In this document: positions 46,700 to 57,869 of the stretch, piece by piece | Layout of the letters: every line of letters begins with the position of its first letter | How positions within the stretch are numbered: the first letter of the stretch is position 1 | DNA from: Tanypteryx hageni | Taxonomy: Eukaryota > Arthropoda > Insecta > Odonata > Petaluridae | NCBI GenBank assembly: GCA_028673005.1 | Contig: CM054117.1 | Span: forward strand, 54,869,370 to 54,933,369 | DNA: 64,000 nt | Direction of reading: 5' to 3' | Notes under the pieces: generated by a model | Database searches by the model: none | What the model was told of the DNA's origin: nothing | What the model saw: the letters and a program-made list of their open reading frames with translations, nothing else | Program-made: the position numbers and the translations under genes

Positions 46700-46765
46700 C
46701 ACAAGATCTCTAATATTGAGGCAAACGTACTAAATACGTATTTCGAGAGAAATGCTGTCGTCATC
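46700..46765 (-). ncRNA. Possible degenerate hammerhead motif in the PLE
   Basis: On the minus strand, CTGATGAC is followed by GACAG-CATTT-CTCTC (4 of 5 pairs) and then GAAATACGTA. The layout CUGANGA, one base, stem II, GAAA parallels the arm of the palindrome at 36501. Stem I is not convincing, so activity is doubtful. Confidence 0.3.
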
Positions 46766-46859
46766 AGTAGCTGAGGGGTAATTGGGGGGGTGGGCCATAT
46801 TTATATGGTTGTGCTGAAGTGAAAGGGGAAGGAGGTTCAGCAGTTACAACGTACAGAGG

Positions 46860-49060
46860 TGAAAGGGGGATTGGGCCGTCGTCGTTATTCATAACGGAAT
46901 TTTTGTTTCTGTTTATGTGTATGCTTTCGTAAGCGTCTAGTTTGTTTTGGTTGGTTATTGATTTTACGAGTGTTAGGTTTTGGATCGTGATTGGATGGCG
47001 ATGTTCCTGGATATGTGTTGCTACGCTAGAGTTGTTTAATCTGTTGTGTTTAAAATGTGCTATATGTTCTTTGAAACGTGTTTCTATCTTTCGTTTCGTT
47101 TGTCCGATATATATTTTGTCGCAACCTTCACATTATATTTTGTGCATGCCGGATTTGTGTAAGGAAGGTACTGATTCTTTTAGGTTGTGTAATAAATTTA
47201 CGAGTTTATTGTCATTGACTAAAACTGTATTAAAATTGATATTTGAAAAGATATTGTGTAGTTTGTTGGTGAGCCCGGGTGCGAAGGGGATTTTTATGCA
47301 TTTTGAGTCTTTGGGGGAAGTGTCAGTTAGTGTTGTGTGAGATTTTACTTGGAGTCTATGTTTATGTTTACGTAGAATGTTTTCAATAGTTTCGGTGTCG
47401 TATCCGTTGACTGTTGCGTGAGTTCTTTACGGTAATCTGATAGGGAGAGAGGTACGTGAGGGAGTCTATTTATCATGGAATGAAAAGTGGTCAATTTATG
47501 TGAGATGTGATGGTTAAAAACAGATTTCTGTAAATGTTGAATTTTAACTTGTTGTTGTGTCTTGTTAATGATAAATCTAAGAAGGGTAATATATTGTCTT
47601 TTTATTTTTCGAGTGTGAATTTAATCGAGTAGTATTGGTGTTTAGTTCTTGAAGGAAGTTAGTGATATTGTATTTTGATGTGTCAAAAACTGCGAAGATG
47701 TCGTCAACGTATCTAAGCCAAGTTTTGGAGAAGTAAGTGAATATGGTTTTGCAGTGTTTTTCGAAATTGGTCATAAATTAATTTGAAATGAATGGTGGCT
47801 GAGAATTTCCCATTTTTGTGCCATAGTTTTGCTAGTATATGTTGTTGTTTATTTGAAAGAAATTTTGTTTCATGCAAAGACGTGTTAATAGGACGTATTC
47901 ATGGACTATTTTTGGTGGTAGGTTTTGTTCTTTAAGCCAAGATTTGAGGAAATTTAGTGTTTCTTCAATTGGTGCGCTGGGAAAAAGGGGCACAACGTGA
48001 ACGAAACAAGAATTTCAGTGTCTTGGAGAGTTATTTTTGACTTCGTTGATGAAGTGGGTGTTATTTTTAATAAGCGATTCTTGAGTAGGAGGTCATTGTT
48101 TGAAATGCTCATTTAGCCATTGGGAAATTTTGTATGATGGAGAGTTGATGGCAGAGACGATGGGTCTGAGGGGGATATCTTTTTTATGTATTTTTGGGAG
48201 GCTGTACATTCTAGAGATTATGGGGTTTTAGATGTAAAGTTGGGTTTGTAGTTTTTTCGTGATTATTTAGGTGCAAGTTTTTAAGGTGTTTTTTTGTGTC
48301 TGTGATTATCTTGTATACGGGGTTTTTGTGTAAGGTCCTTCTTCTAACATAGTATTCACCTTTTCATAGTATTGTTGTTTCTCCATTATGACCACAGAGT
48401 TCCCTTGTCTGCCTTCAAATAAAAGCAGTCCTTGTAATTTAGTGTTTTAATGGTATTGTATTCCCGGTGGCAAATGTGTTTTGTATTTGATGTTTTGGAG
48501 AGATTCTGTTTAATTTGTAGTAAGGATGAGTTTCTAATAATATTTTCTGTGTTTTCGGGTAATGATTTTACCGTGGATTCAATGTCTGCAACGAGGTTTT
48601 CTGTTGGAGGTTTCTAGAGACCTTTTTCCAAAAGTGTGAGTTCTTCTTTTGTGAATGTTTTTTCAGAAAGGTTGGTTATATTACTGTTGGGTGGTTTGGT
48701 ATTATTTGTTCTGTTTGTCTGTTTTCTTGTATGACTGCATGTATTTTGTTCATGTAGAGGTCCCAAAGAGGCAGGTCGATAGATTTTTGGTTAGTTTAAG
48801 ATGCAAGTCATATGCTTCTAATTCTAGAAATGCCTGTTTTCCGTATAATTTTTTCATTTCCAGATCCATCCATTTTGGTTTAGCTGAATGTATGGCTTTA
48901 CATGCTGTGGGGTTATGTGGTGTTCGGGAAAAATGTTAGTGAATTTAGGGAACAGTCTGCGAGGAATTTGATATCGGCTGCAGTAGTATGAATTTGTGTT
49001 GAGAATTTGTGGAATCTGTTTAAAACCTTTGGCCGGACAGCCATAAAGATTTCGCCGTAG
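46860..49060 (-). pseudogene. PLE reverse transcriptase with C-terminal GIY-YIG endonuclease
   Basis: Read in broken frames on the minus strand from right to left. The N-terminal part has RPKVLNRFHKFSTQIHTTAA, then LYGKQAFLELEAYDLHLKLT. Next come FYLKADKGNSVVIMEKQQYY (about 48410-48360), MYSLPKIHKKDIPLRPIVSA (about 48215-48155), and WLRYVDDIFAVF (about 47721-47685), which holds the catalytic aspartates. The C-terminal part (47160-46870) has CEGCDKIYIGQTKRKIETRF with the YIG motif. It continues through a long intact stretch to DAYESIHINR, where the conserved Glu of GIY-YIG nucleases is present. The GIY motif itself is replaced. Many stops and frameshifts, mostly between 48350 and 47200, make it non-functional. 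It would have driven reverse transcription of the element. Confidence 0.85.
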
Positions 49061-49078
49061 TCTCCACCTTTACCTATC

Positions 49079-49439
49079 AACTACTACTATGAATTAACTT
49101 GTGTTAACATTTATTTCTCTCCCAATACAAAAGTCCCGAATGCGCTCCTGGAATCGATAGATAGATAAGCGTGACCGACGGAACTGAGGCAACAATCGAA
49201 ATCTGCTAAATAACGAAATCCAAAAATTTCCATCAAAGATTCGGTTTCATGGCGAAAAATCAGTTAATATTTCCTTAAGGATATTTCCGCTTCGATGCCA
49301 ATCTTATCATATTACAGACTAACGCGATATCGAGCGAGTGTTTCGAACGTTTTGGTTTCTTCTTTCCAGGAAATGTGAAAGCTGAGGAAACTCTATACCC
49401 ACGCCATCCCTTCCACCTTGCAGTTCAAGGCGAATGAAA
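49079..49439. other. Unique sequence
   Basis: Nothing recognised between the PLE and the purine tract. Confidence 0.45.
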
Positions 49440-49770
49440 TGAATAGAGGTGGAGGTGGGGAATAAAGGGGAGGGTATATAGGTAAGAGAAAGAGAGAGAG
49501 AGATAGAGAGACAAAAAGGGGGAAGAAGAGGAAGAAAGAAAGAGAGAAAGGGGAAGAGGATGAAGGGAGAGAGAGAGAGAGGGAGGGGTATGGTAAGGAG
49601 TGAGATAGAAGTGAGGGAAGGGATGGGAAAAACATAGAGGAAGATAAAGAGAGGAGAGAGGAAAGAAAGAGGGAGAGAAGGAGAGAGAAAATGGAGAGGT
49701 CGATATAGAAGACGGAAAGAGGGAGATGGTGGAAGAGAAGATAGATTTCGATATGAGAGGATAGAGAAGT
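49440..49770 (+). repeat. Polypurine tract
   Basis: GA-rich sequence (GAGAGAGAGAGAT, GGGAAGAGGA). The 128-codon minus frame is Ser/Leu-rich and spurious. Confidence 0.88.
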
Positions 49771-50219
49771 GGCGACCAACCTATGACCTGCGAAGGATTT
49801 TGTGAGGTTATAATGAAAAAGGAATTAGAAATTTTTAACGCACAAATGTATACATTTTATGAAAGTTTTGATAATAAAAGTTTAAATAATGAAATGTTAA
49901 CCGCATAAACTTTATTTAAATTGATGTTTATTTGTATGGCACCTCAGAATATATTATAAATATAATAAAATAAGGAATTAATTGATTAATAGTGATATTT
50001 TATTTATAACAAAAAATTCTGTGGAATGTCAGGAGCACCGCACGCGTGTACTGACGGTTGAAAAAATAATGCGAGTACCGCAGGGCTAAACGGAAAGCGA
50101 TTGGATAGTAGTTTTTAAGTGACGGTTAGGAAAAAAAGAAGGGGTGGTCAGTGTATGTAGTGCGTGGGCGCGAGCGTTCGTTGGGGGTGGTCGGTTGGTC
50201 CCCCCGGGGATCGAAACGA
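49771..50219. other. AT-rich sequence, CpG-rich from 50030
   Basis: GGCGACCAACCTATGACCTG at 49772-49791 resembles a hAT terminus. The remainder is AT-rich to 50020, then CpG-richer. No gene was recognised. Confidence 0.4.
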
Positions 50220-50545
50220 AACGGATCCCTTCATCTTTCTCCTCCACCCACTTTCCCTCCTCCACCTTCCCTCCTCCACCCACCATCACCTCCCCTTCTC
50301 CACCTCCTCTCCCCTCTCCCCCTCCCCGACACTCCTCCTCCACCACTCCTCCATCACCCCACCTCCATCACCCCACTTCCATCACCCCTCCTCCATCATC
50401 CCTCCACCACCCCTCCTACACCACCCTGCCACCATCCCTCCTCCACCACCCCTCCTCCATCACCCCTCCTATACTCCCCCTCCTCCACCCACCTCCCCCT
50501 CTCAATCTCCCCTTCTCCACCTCCTCACCCCTCCCCTCCACGAAG
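50220..50545 (+). repeat. C-rich imperfect CCTCCACCA repeat
   Basis: Imperfect repeats of CCTCCACCACCC and CCTCCATCACCC. Overlapping + frames of 140-168 codons (Pro/Ser/His) are composition artefacts. Confidence 0.88.
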
Positions 50546-50829
50546 CCGCCGTTTTGCAGACAGGTTTCAGTAGAGGGAGGAAGAAGAGAAAATTTTTTTG
50601 TATCGTATCCCTTCTTTGACAAATATATTTTTCCCTTATGGGGGCTATGATGAGGAGAGAAACCTAAGAAGGACGCGGCGCGAGATGGAATTATTAATAA
50701 AAGAGTAAGAATGATGTCTCTCTCTCTCTCTCTCTCTCAGTGAGATACTGAGAGAGAGATACATTTTTGAACGGGAAAACCGTGTATTAATAAGCCGTCT
50801 GCGGCTGACGAAATAGTTTAGTGGCGATT
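50546..50829. other. Spacer with CT/GA hairpin
   Basis: (TC)n at about 50717-50738 is followed by AGTGAGATACTGAGAGAGAGA, which can fold back on it. Otherwise unique sequence. Confidence 0.5.
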
Positions 50830-52416
50830 TTATGGAAAGGAGTTTGAAGGAAGAGCGTCAGGGTTGTTTAGATCAAGTGAGGCGAGACGTCGGTGGTGTT
50901 CCAGCATGTTGGGAGCGAAAGAGTGAGAGGAGAAAGAGGGAAAGAGAGAGGGAGCCGTTGTCCGTTGTCGCCAACTGGCTGCGCTAGAGTCCTCTCCGGC
51001 AGGGGAAGTATAACGTCGACGGACGAGCGAGGAGGGGTAGTGGATTGTGGAAGGAGGGGAGGCGGGGGAGAGAGGGTTGGAGGGGGGAAGGGGCGTGAGG
51101 GGAAGGCAGCAGCACAGCTCTGCGCGCGTGCGGAAAGCTCTCTCACACAGCTCAGTCTCTCTCAAGAGGCGGTAGAGTGAGGTACCGTTCTCTCTGCCGA
51201 AGAGGGGCGTCGCGGGTTTTTTTTCTCCCTTCGCCGTCGCCTCCGACCTGCGTGTGCGTGCGTGTGTGTGTGCGTGTTTTGTGTTTTCGCGGCCCGCCTT
51301 GTGGACTCATATCGAAGGAAAAGAGATCGAGCTCTTATTTTCCCGCCCGTTTTCATTCCGCGGGTCGAAAACTATCGATGAAAAGGTAATTCGTGGGATC
51401 TGATTGGTTGTTGTTGCGGACGTTCCAGTGTGTCGCGAGTGACGGTCTAAAAAAAAATAAAACAAAACCTCGGAAGAAGTGTTCTCTTTCCGTCGCCTTT
51501 CATGTAGCAGTGCGGTCGGGTGCGGGTTTTTCGTTTTCGGCACGTATTATCCTCTCCACCTGCTGGTGGACACGGTATATTTTTCTCTCTCTCTGGAAGA
51601 TACCACCTGCGTAGTGGAAGAAAAAGAACGCGGAATTTTTTGGCGGGTGTCGTCCTTCCGCCGGCAGATGTAATAACCAAAGAAACCGCGAAAAAGTAAA
51701 ATATTCCGGACCGCCGAAAGAGCTTCAAAAACAAATGCCTGGCGATGCGTGACGATAAAACCGGGTTCCTTTCGCGTAAAGAAGAGGTGTACGTGTTTAT
51801 GAGTATTTCTTTTTAAACGCCCGCTAGTTTCCTTCCGGTGTTCCCGCCCTTGTGGTAACAAGTTTTTCGTCCGAAGGGACTCGGATGAATTTGACAGAAT
51901 ACCACCGGTGAATTTGACAATCGGGTTCTCCACTGATCTTCTCTGTATTGTTTTGGCTCCCCACCGTCCCTCCTCCACGCGTCCTACCTGCAGACCTGCA
52001 AACCCTCCTCTCACCCGCAACCTACCTCACTCGCATAACCTCAACCTCCGGGAGGCGGACAAGAGAATGTCAATTACCTTCAGAAGGTTCCCGCCCCGCC
52101 CAATGTTCTAAAAAAAACTAAGGTGGCGGTCCACGCAGTTTTTTGAGGGAATTGTTTACCTCGCGCGCGATAAGGTAAAGGTTAGCCGGGATTAAAAAAC
52201 AAAGGAATTACGAAAAGGAAGTGCGAAGTCGTTACTTTTTCGGTCATCCCATCCTAGAAGAGCTCTCATAACAAGAATTTGGTTGCGATTCCCTTCGCCT
52301 TTCTATATCTCTCGTTGCGTGGCGGTTTCCGGGGAAACAGCCGAGCGAGCAAGCCAGCCAACCAGCCCTCGCCGAGTCTGCAGCCGTTCAATTTCCAACC
52401 CGCGGAGAACCAGGTG
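50830..52416 (+). promoter_or_regulatory. CpG-rich block, putative promoter and 5' exon with splice donor
   Basis: About 1.6 kb of GC- and CpG-rich unique sequence. It ends at a strong donor, CAG|GTGAGT, with the boundary at 52413/52414. An arthropod-type initiator TCAGT lies at 51152-51156. Counting from its A (51154), GGTAC at +28 is one mismatch from a downstream promoter element (RGWYV). No TATA box was seen. Many short overlapping frames on both strands fit low stop density rather than coding. A non-coding first exon of a host gene on the + strand is the best reading, but no protein or downstream exon was found in the window. Confidence 0.35.
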
Positions 52417-52593
52417 AGTGTCAGGGAAGGCGGTTTAATTATTTCCCCCCGTTTTCTCTCCTCTTCTCACGTGTCGCTTCGAAAACCTTGCATGCTAAAA
52501 CTCGGCGTTATGGATTGATCTTTTGTGCGCGCGTGTTTTAGTCTGTTATGCGGCGTGTATCCGCGTGCTCGGCTGCAGAAAAGTTTTTATATG

Positions 52594-53066
52594 CAGTAGA
52601 ATTCCGATTATCCGAACTAATCGGGAGGGAGGGTGGTTCGGATAATTGGAAAAAAGAAAGGGCGACTGTGAGTTAAAAAATAAACACTCGATTTTAGTTT
52701 CCAAGGTAACACAAAGCGCAATTTGTGTATCTGTAACACGAATAGGTGCGGTAGTTCGGTGAAAATTTTCCTCTACTGGTCGGTAGGCATAATACGCCCG
52801 GGTATTTCGCGCACCTAATTTTTTAATCACGATTATTTAATAAAAATGTGAGTGAATTGTTCCGGCATATGCTGTATTATTATGCGAATAATAACTTATG
52901 ATATGCCGAAAAAATCCGAGATAACTGCCGAAAAGCGTATATGATTAAATAAAACTGAGGATGACGCATAAGCATTAAGGAACATGTGAGAGTGTAGCAA
53001 TTTAAAATTTGGTTAGGATAATTGGACATTCGGATAATCGGCGTCGGGGTAGCCGAAGTTCTATTC
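52594..53066. mobile_element. pogo/Tigger-like MITE
   Basis: The left end is CAGTAGAATTCCGATTATCC, then GAACTAATCGGG and, a little inside, GGTTCGGATAATTGGAA. The right end reads, in reverse complement, ATAGAACTTCGGCTACCCC and CGCCGATTATCCGAATGTCC. CAGTAGAA...CCGATTATCCGAA is the usual terminus of pogo-group (Tigger-like) elements. The right terminus is mutated (TTCTATTC) and TA target sites are not clear. No transposase is left. Confidence 0.7.
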
Positions 53067-53152
53067 GAATAATTTTTCGCTGATGGAGGTCGGAAGAATT
53101 CCGTTCGCCTCGTTGTATTAAGTATGTTAAATGTGCATGGGGTCATAAGAGA

Positions 53153-53253
53153 CTCTGGAAAGCCGGTGAAAAATTCTGCTTGACCGGGAGTCGAACCCGG
53201 ATCTTACTTAACTTGCCGGAGGATATTCTGCCGCTGAACTATGCTTTCCAGAG
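53153..53253 (-). repeat. tRNA-like foldback unit
   Basis: On the minus strand the D-arm-like TAGTTCAGCGGCAGAATATC and T-arm CCGGG-TTCGACT-CCCGG surround a damaged anticodon arm (CTCCGGCAAGTTAAGTAAGA). Outer arms CTCTGGAAAGC and GCTTTCCAGAG form an 11-bp perfect inverted repeat. It is related to the unit at 8799-8939. It is not a functional tRNA. Confidence 0.65.
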
Positions 53254-53689
53254 GCTTATAATAGTCCGGCGTATTCTTGCATGCATAGAAATTTAAGATC
53301 AACCCTTTCCACTGCGTGAATGCCGATTTTGATTCCGTCGAGCATTGCTTTATTGTGGTTCCAATGCTTTAGTTTCGCGTAAAATTAATCGGGTGCTAGT
53401 TGGACGGGTGGAAATTTTAACGGGAGATCAACCGCCACTTTGCAGTTCTGAGAATCGGGTTTATTCCTCCCAAACTTGGATTGCTCAAATTTTTACAGGA
53501 TAATGACGCGAATGTGATTGGTTATTACAGCTGTAATGCTTATCTTACCGCTGTACAGTTCGAAGAAACGTGACTATTGCGCAAGTGAATATGATGGGCG
53601 GTGATTTTCGTGATGCAAATCTACGGTTGTGCAGAAAGTGACCATCCGTATTATTCACATAAACGCTACAATTGGGAGCAGGTCCCGGT
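53254..53689. other. Unique sequence
   Basis: No gene or repeat was recognised. Confidence 0.45.
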
Positions 53690-53900
53690 GGCAGCGGGTC
53701 CCCATCACAACTCAATGCATAATACCCAAATTACATAATAAAAATTGGGTTTACTCAATACAAAAATATAAGCTTTTTGATACCATTTCCTATACACTAT
53801 ATACTACTTCTTAACTTCAAGTCACAGGAACTCCCGTCACAACAGCTTAGGTATCACTCAATACCCAAATTACATAATAAAAATCGAATGTACTTGATAT
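53690..53900 (+). repeat. Tandem duplication, unit about 139 bp
   Basis: AATACCCAAATTACATAATA then AAAAT starts at 53721 and again at 53860. Similar flanking words (GGTCCCCATCACAACTC and GAACTCCCGTCACAACAGC) precede each, with drift and indels. Confidence 0.6.
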
Positions 53901-53929
53901 TGAATGTATTTATTCAGTACTGTACTTAT

Positions 53930-54262
53930 TTTGACAATACTGTACTGATCGACTATCTTGTTGCTTTACTAAGATTATAATTCCTTATTTGATATGGTTA
54001 AGTAGCTCACTTATAGCTATTTTGACATCAATTTCTATCGCTCTCACTTTAAGCGCAATTTCATAGAAATTTGAAGTTGAAAATTACGTCCGATTTATTG
54101 AATATTTAACCAAAGATTATTCTTTTAAAAAATCATGAAAATGTTTCGCTAGATTAGAGTTGTTACTCGTACTTTTGGTAAAAATACACCTCATTTATTC
54201 ATTGCTTTTTATTGGGAAAAATGCCATTTGTACAGATTTTGGCTCGGAAAAAACTGGACACT
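53930..54262 (+). repeat. Diverged dispersed repeat R2, copy 2
   Basis: Same orientation as 25370-25720. Blocks: TTTTGACAATACTGTACTGA, ATTATAATTCCTTATTTGAT, GGGAAAAATGCCATTTGTAC and GGCTCGGAAAAAACTGGAC. Confidence 0.55.
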
Positions 54263-57200
54263 AGTCATGCAGGAGAAGGCGATAACGAGGTTCGTTTTTG
54301 GAGGGGCAAGCAGTGATAACAGTGGCAGGAGAACTAGGTCCATGTGTTAAGATTTCTTTTTGGTATTTTAGTGCGTTTTCATATCCTGCCACTCAACAGT
54401 CCGGTGAGTTGCGGGGCGAATTTTAGATTAATCCATTGAAGAGGCGGCAGGTGGCGCTGAAAATAGTCTCGCATGTCGACTCGAAAATTAAGCATTTATC
54501 TCTCTCTCTCGTCGATTTGTTCTCGAGGAAGTTGCCGGCGATTCGTTTTCGTTAAGAGTCACATCCTGTTCGAGCAGCCGTTCTTCTTTTGTCCCGGCTG
54601 CTCTTATTTTACGAGTGATACGCCGAATAAGAATTGAAACATTGTTGCAAGGTGTCGTTATCGAGGTCGATCGTTTTCTAACTCGAAAATCCTTGTTGGC
54701 GTCTACAATATCTATCGCGTCATGCCATTTTTTATATTAACTGAAACTAGGGTTGCCAACCTTCATGACCCGGAGATTTTAATCTGAAACCCGGAGACTG
54801 GAGGAAAGTATGTTTTTTCGCTTTTCACAAGTTTTCTGTTATTCTTGAATTTCCTGATTAAAAAAGTATTGTAAATCAAAGAAATATAAGCTGTAAGAAC
54901 GTCATTATTTACACGACCTTCGAAGACATGTGATTAATAATCAAAATACTACAATTTCATTCTTTTATGCTGATAATAGTAACTACAAATCCCGTTTCGA
55001 TGTATTAATTCTGATATAAGATATTTTACCGAGCAAAAGAAAAATACCTTGCATGGCAGATTTCGAAATTTCCATATATGTAAATCAAATGTGAAAGAAA
55101 GTTCCTGGAATTGAACCCCGGACCTTCAATCTTCGCAAAATAAATTATCCTCTGTAAATTTTTCGAAAAATTCATTCATTTAGAGTACAATGTATTATTT
55201 ATAAACCTCTGTTTAGCTACCTATCACAAGCCTCTAGTTCATTTATAGTCTTTAGGACGATATTACATTTTTTCGAAAATACTAATTAAATGCACTGACC
55301 CGGAGAAGTGGATGTAAAACCCTAGACCCGGAGAAACATTACTTCACCCGGAGTTTCCGGGTGAAAATGACACAGTTGACAACCCTAACTGAAACACTTT
55401 GAGCTGAAAGAATTTTCTTTGTGCAATGAGTTGGGTTGAATTTCGTGTTGATGACGGTCACAGTGGTACCGTAAGAAATCAAGCCGACTTGAAACTTGAA
55501 TATGATTTTCAGCTTCAATTTATACGACACCATCAAATGCCTGCGCTATGATCTCATTAGCAGTGGTGCCGTGAATGCAAACACGATAGTCTTATTTATT
55601 TATTAAATTCCAAAAACAGCACAGAGGCCAATTACATAGGAACCTATAAAAGCAACACAATACTGTTGACTGCATAGTCAACGCCGGGGCAAGCGGGCCA
55701 TCTGCCCCGGGCGTAACTAAAGAAGGGGTGCAAAAATTGTTAAAGACAAGTGGTGCATGTCACAATGACAGGGGAGATTTCACTACTATACTTGTTCCAG
55801 ACATTACGCATAGCAGAAACTATAGATTTCGATGATGCTATTGATGAGTTTGCAGCATTAAAATCACATAGAATAACTCTTTAATATTAAAACATTTATA
55901 CTTTCTGTATTTAAATTATGTATGTGTGTACTTGTGTATGTAATTATATTTATAATTATGTATTTAAATTATGTACATTTGTAGTAAGAAATTATATCAT
56001 TTATAGTTCATTTTTATTTATGAATTGTTCACCCTAAATTCATATAGGTATTAGAGAATTTTTTATGGAGGGGACGCATATTCGATAGTTTGCCCCAGGT
56101 GCTAAAATAGCTAGTTACAGTGCTGAATATAGTAAATATAACAACACAACAATATTAACATTAAGAGATGGTCATAAGAAAACTGTCTAAGAAATTAGGG
56201 AAATAAAAGTATTACACAGTAGGTAGTTGATTACGGAAGGGAATGGGTGAAAAAACGACAAGACTCGGAATGCTTGCGACGAGGTTCGAACTCGAGACTT
56301 TAGTATTTTGACTCTGATACGCCATCCGCCCGTAGACTAAACAATAGATAGAATTTTAAATATGATATATATTTGTAACGTTTCAAAATTCGAGTGACGA
56401 GAAAGTTTATTGAGTTTTGAAGTGAAGCACTACTGTTAATAGTAATACAGGTACATACACCTCGCAATACGTTTGGGAAGGGTTCCTAAAACTCGGAGCG
56501 TGTTGCGAAACATTCTTACATAAGAATAATGTTGTAAAAAGTAGATGCGTTCGTAAAAATTAGTCAAAAACCGAGATATTTCAACAATGCATGCAAAGTA
56601 AATCATCGATTATCAGTGTCAAGTGGTACTGGTGCGGATATGGATAACTGTAAAACACGGATAATCCGCGGAGTAGTTTTCAGAGGAAAATTCGGTAAAA
56701 TACTTAAACACCGTGCGAATTTATTACAACTTATTAACGATGAATAATAATGAATAATGATTATTTTCAGTTGGGTGAATACACTATGTGATGCACTGTA
56801 TTCATCCGACTGAAAAGAATATATACGGAGAAATTTTATAACTAGATTTAACGTTAATTTTTATGCAAACTCACAATCAAGTCGTATGCATAGAATTACA
56901 AAATGCTCGGAAAATTTGCACACGTGAGAAATCATTTGCAGCGAACAGAAAACGGACAAAAAATTATAAACCTTTCTGAAAAGAATGCTGAAATATCACG
57001 GCATATTTTGACAATTTAATCGCTGATGGTTACAAAAAAATTGGAATCTAAGTAATCTAACGTAAACTGCGTGTAATTTTTTATTTTCGAATTTAATCAA
57101 CTCGAACCTCAAGGTTATGTATAAATCGGTCGAGTTATATGCGTATGTCTGTGTGTGTATACTTATATATATATAAATTCATACGTAACATATATACGTG

Positions 57201-57294
57201 CGCATACATCCACAAGCGTCTTATTTTTTTCTAATTCATTCCTTATGGCTAGAAAGTGTTTTATATACGTACGATCAATTTTGTCCCCATAAAT
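54263..57294. other. Mostly unique sequence with tRNA-like scraps
   Basis: 54420-54730 is CpG-richer. TTCCTGGAATTGAACCCCGG at about 55100-55119 and a tRNA-like block at 56278-56340 (GAGGTTCGAACTCGAGAC) are B-box-like remnants on the minus strand. CCGGGGCAAGCGGGCCATCT (55684-55703) resembles a hAT or other DNA-element interior. CCCGGAGATTTT and CCGGAGACTGGAGG near 54769-54803, with CCCGGAGTTTCCGGGTGAA near 55350, are the two ends of a region with inverted CCGGGT words, possibly another decayed DNA element. No gene was recognised. Confidence 0.4.
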
Positions 57295-57298
57295 TTAA

Positions 57299-57869
57299 CC
57301 CTTAACTACCGACGCTCAGTTTTTTCACGCTAATGCCGACGCCTCTTCTCTCAAACTACTTCATCTTATCACCCCCGCATCTCGGCGATAAAGCATGCTA
57401 AGAGCGCTAAAACAGCTCTAATTGCGAAATAGTTTCCTTTTTTTGTACAAAAAACGCCCAAACCTAGCCATTTAAATTGGCATTGCTTGTAAACAGTACC
57501 ACAAGAAAAGAAAGAAAATTGTTGATCCAGTATTTTTTAATACAAATTTATTAAGTCTTAAAAACACAAAACGTATTCCAGTGTTATGTTTTTAAGGGTA
57601 TATAAATACATTTCAGCTAAATAGATTACAAGAAAACAAAAAAATAACAAATAACAAAAAAATAACGTCTGCGAGACGAACCCGACGACTTTGACGACTG
57701 CTGCCACTCAACCGATAGTTTTGAAACACTGCAAGCTGTGCCCAAATACTCCATCTATAGCCATTTGAAGGTACTAGGACGCGGGATGTTCCAAGATTAG
57801 ATAATAAAGAGCGACAGCGATTACAAAAAAACGCAATCGCATCAAAGACGAGTGGCCGGTAGCTAAGGG
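57299..57869. mobile_element. piggyBac-type MITE 1
   Basis: TTAA (57295-57298) is followed by CCCTTAACTACCGACG. The right end CCGGTAGCTAAGGG (57856-57869) is followed by TCAA, one change from TTAA. CCCTTARCTACCG ends and the TTAA-type target support a piggyBac-group non-autonomous element of 571 bp. The 86-codon minus frame inside shows no transposase motif. Confidence 0.75.

Larger units (their letters stand above)
46155..49078 (-). mobile_element. Penelope-like element (PLE), degraded full-length copy
   Basis: On the minus strand the element runs from GATAGGTAAAGGTGGAGACT (49078) to CTCATTTA (about 46160). The edges equal those of the 291-bp derivative at 14328-14618. It holds an RT-plus-GIY-YIG coding region (49050-46860) and then about 700 bp of non-coding 3' sequence with microsatellite-like CA and GA runs. 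At 46760-46700 a CTGATGA...GAAA stretch resembles a hammerhead core. No target duplication was evident around this copy. Confidence 0.85.

Noticed and set aside
46942..47340. 132-codon + frame
   Set aside because: Antisense shadow of the Penelope GIY-YIG region, which is clearly coding-derived on the minus strand.
50144..50650. 168-, 140- and 151-codon + frames
   Set aside because: Three overlapping frames over a CCTCCACCA-type repeat; all are open because of composition.
51547..52020. 157-codon minus frame in the CpG-rich block
   Set aside because: No recognisable domain, and competing frames are open on both strands in the same GC-rich sequence.
53160..53245. Functional tRNA gene
   Set aside because: The anticodon arm does not pair, and the unit is a repeat relative.
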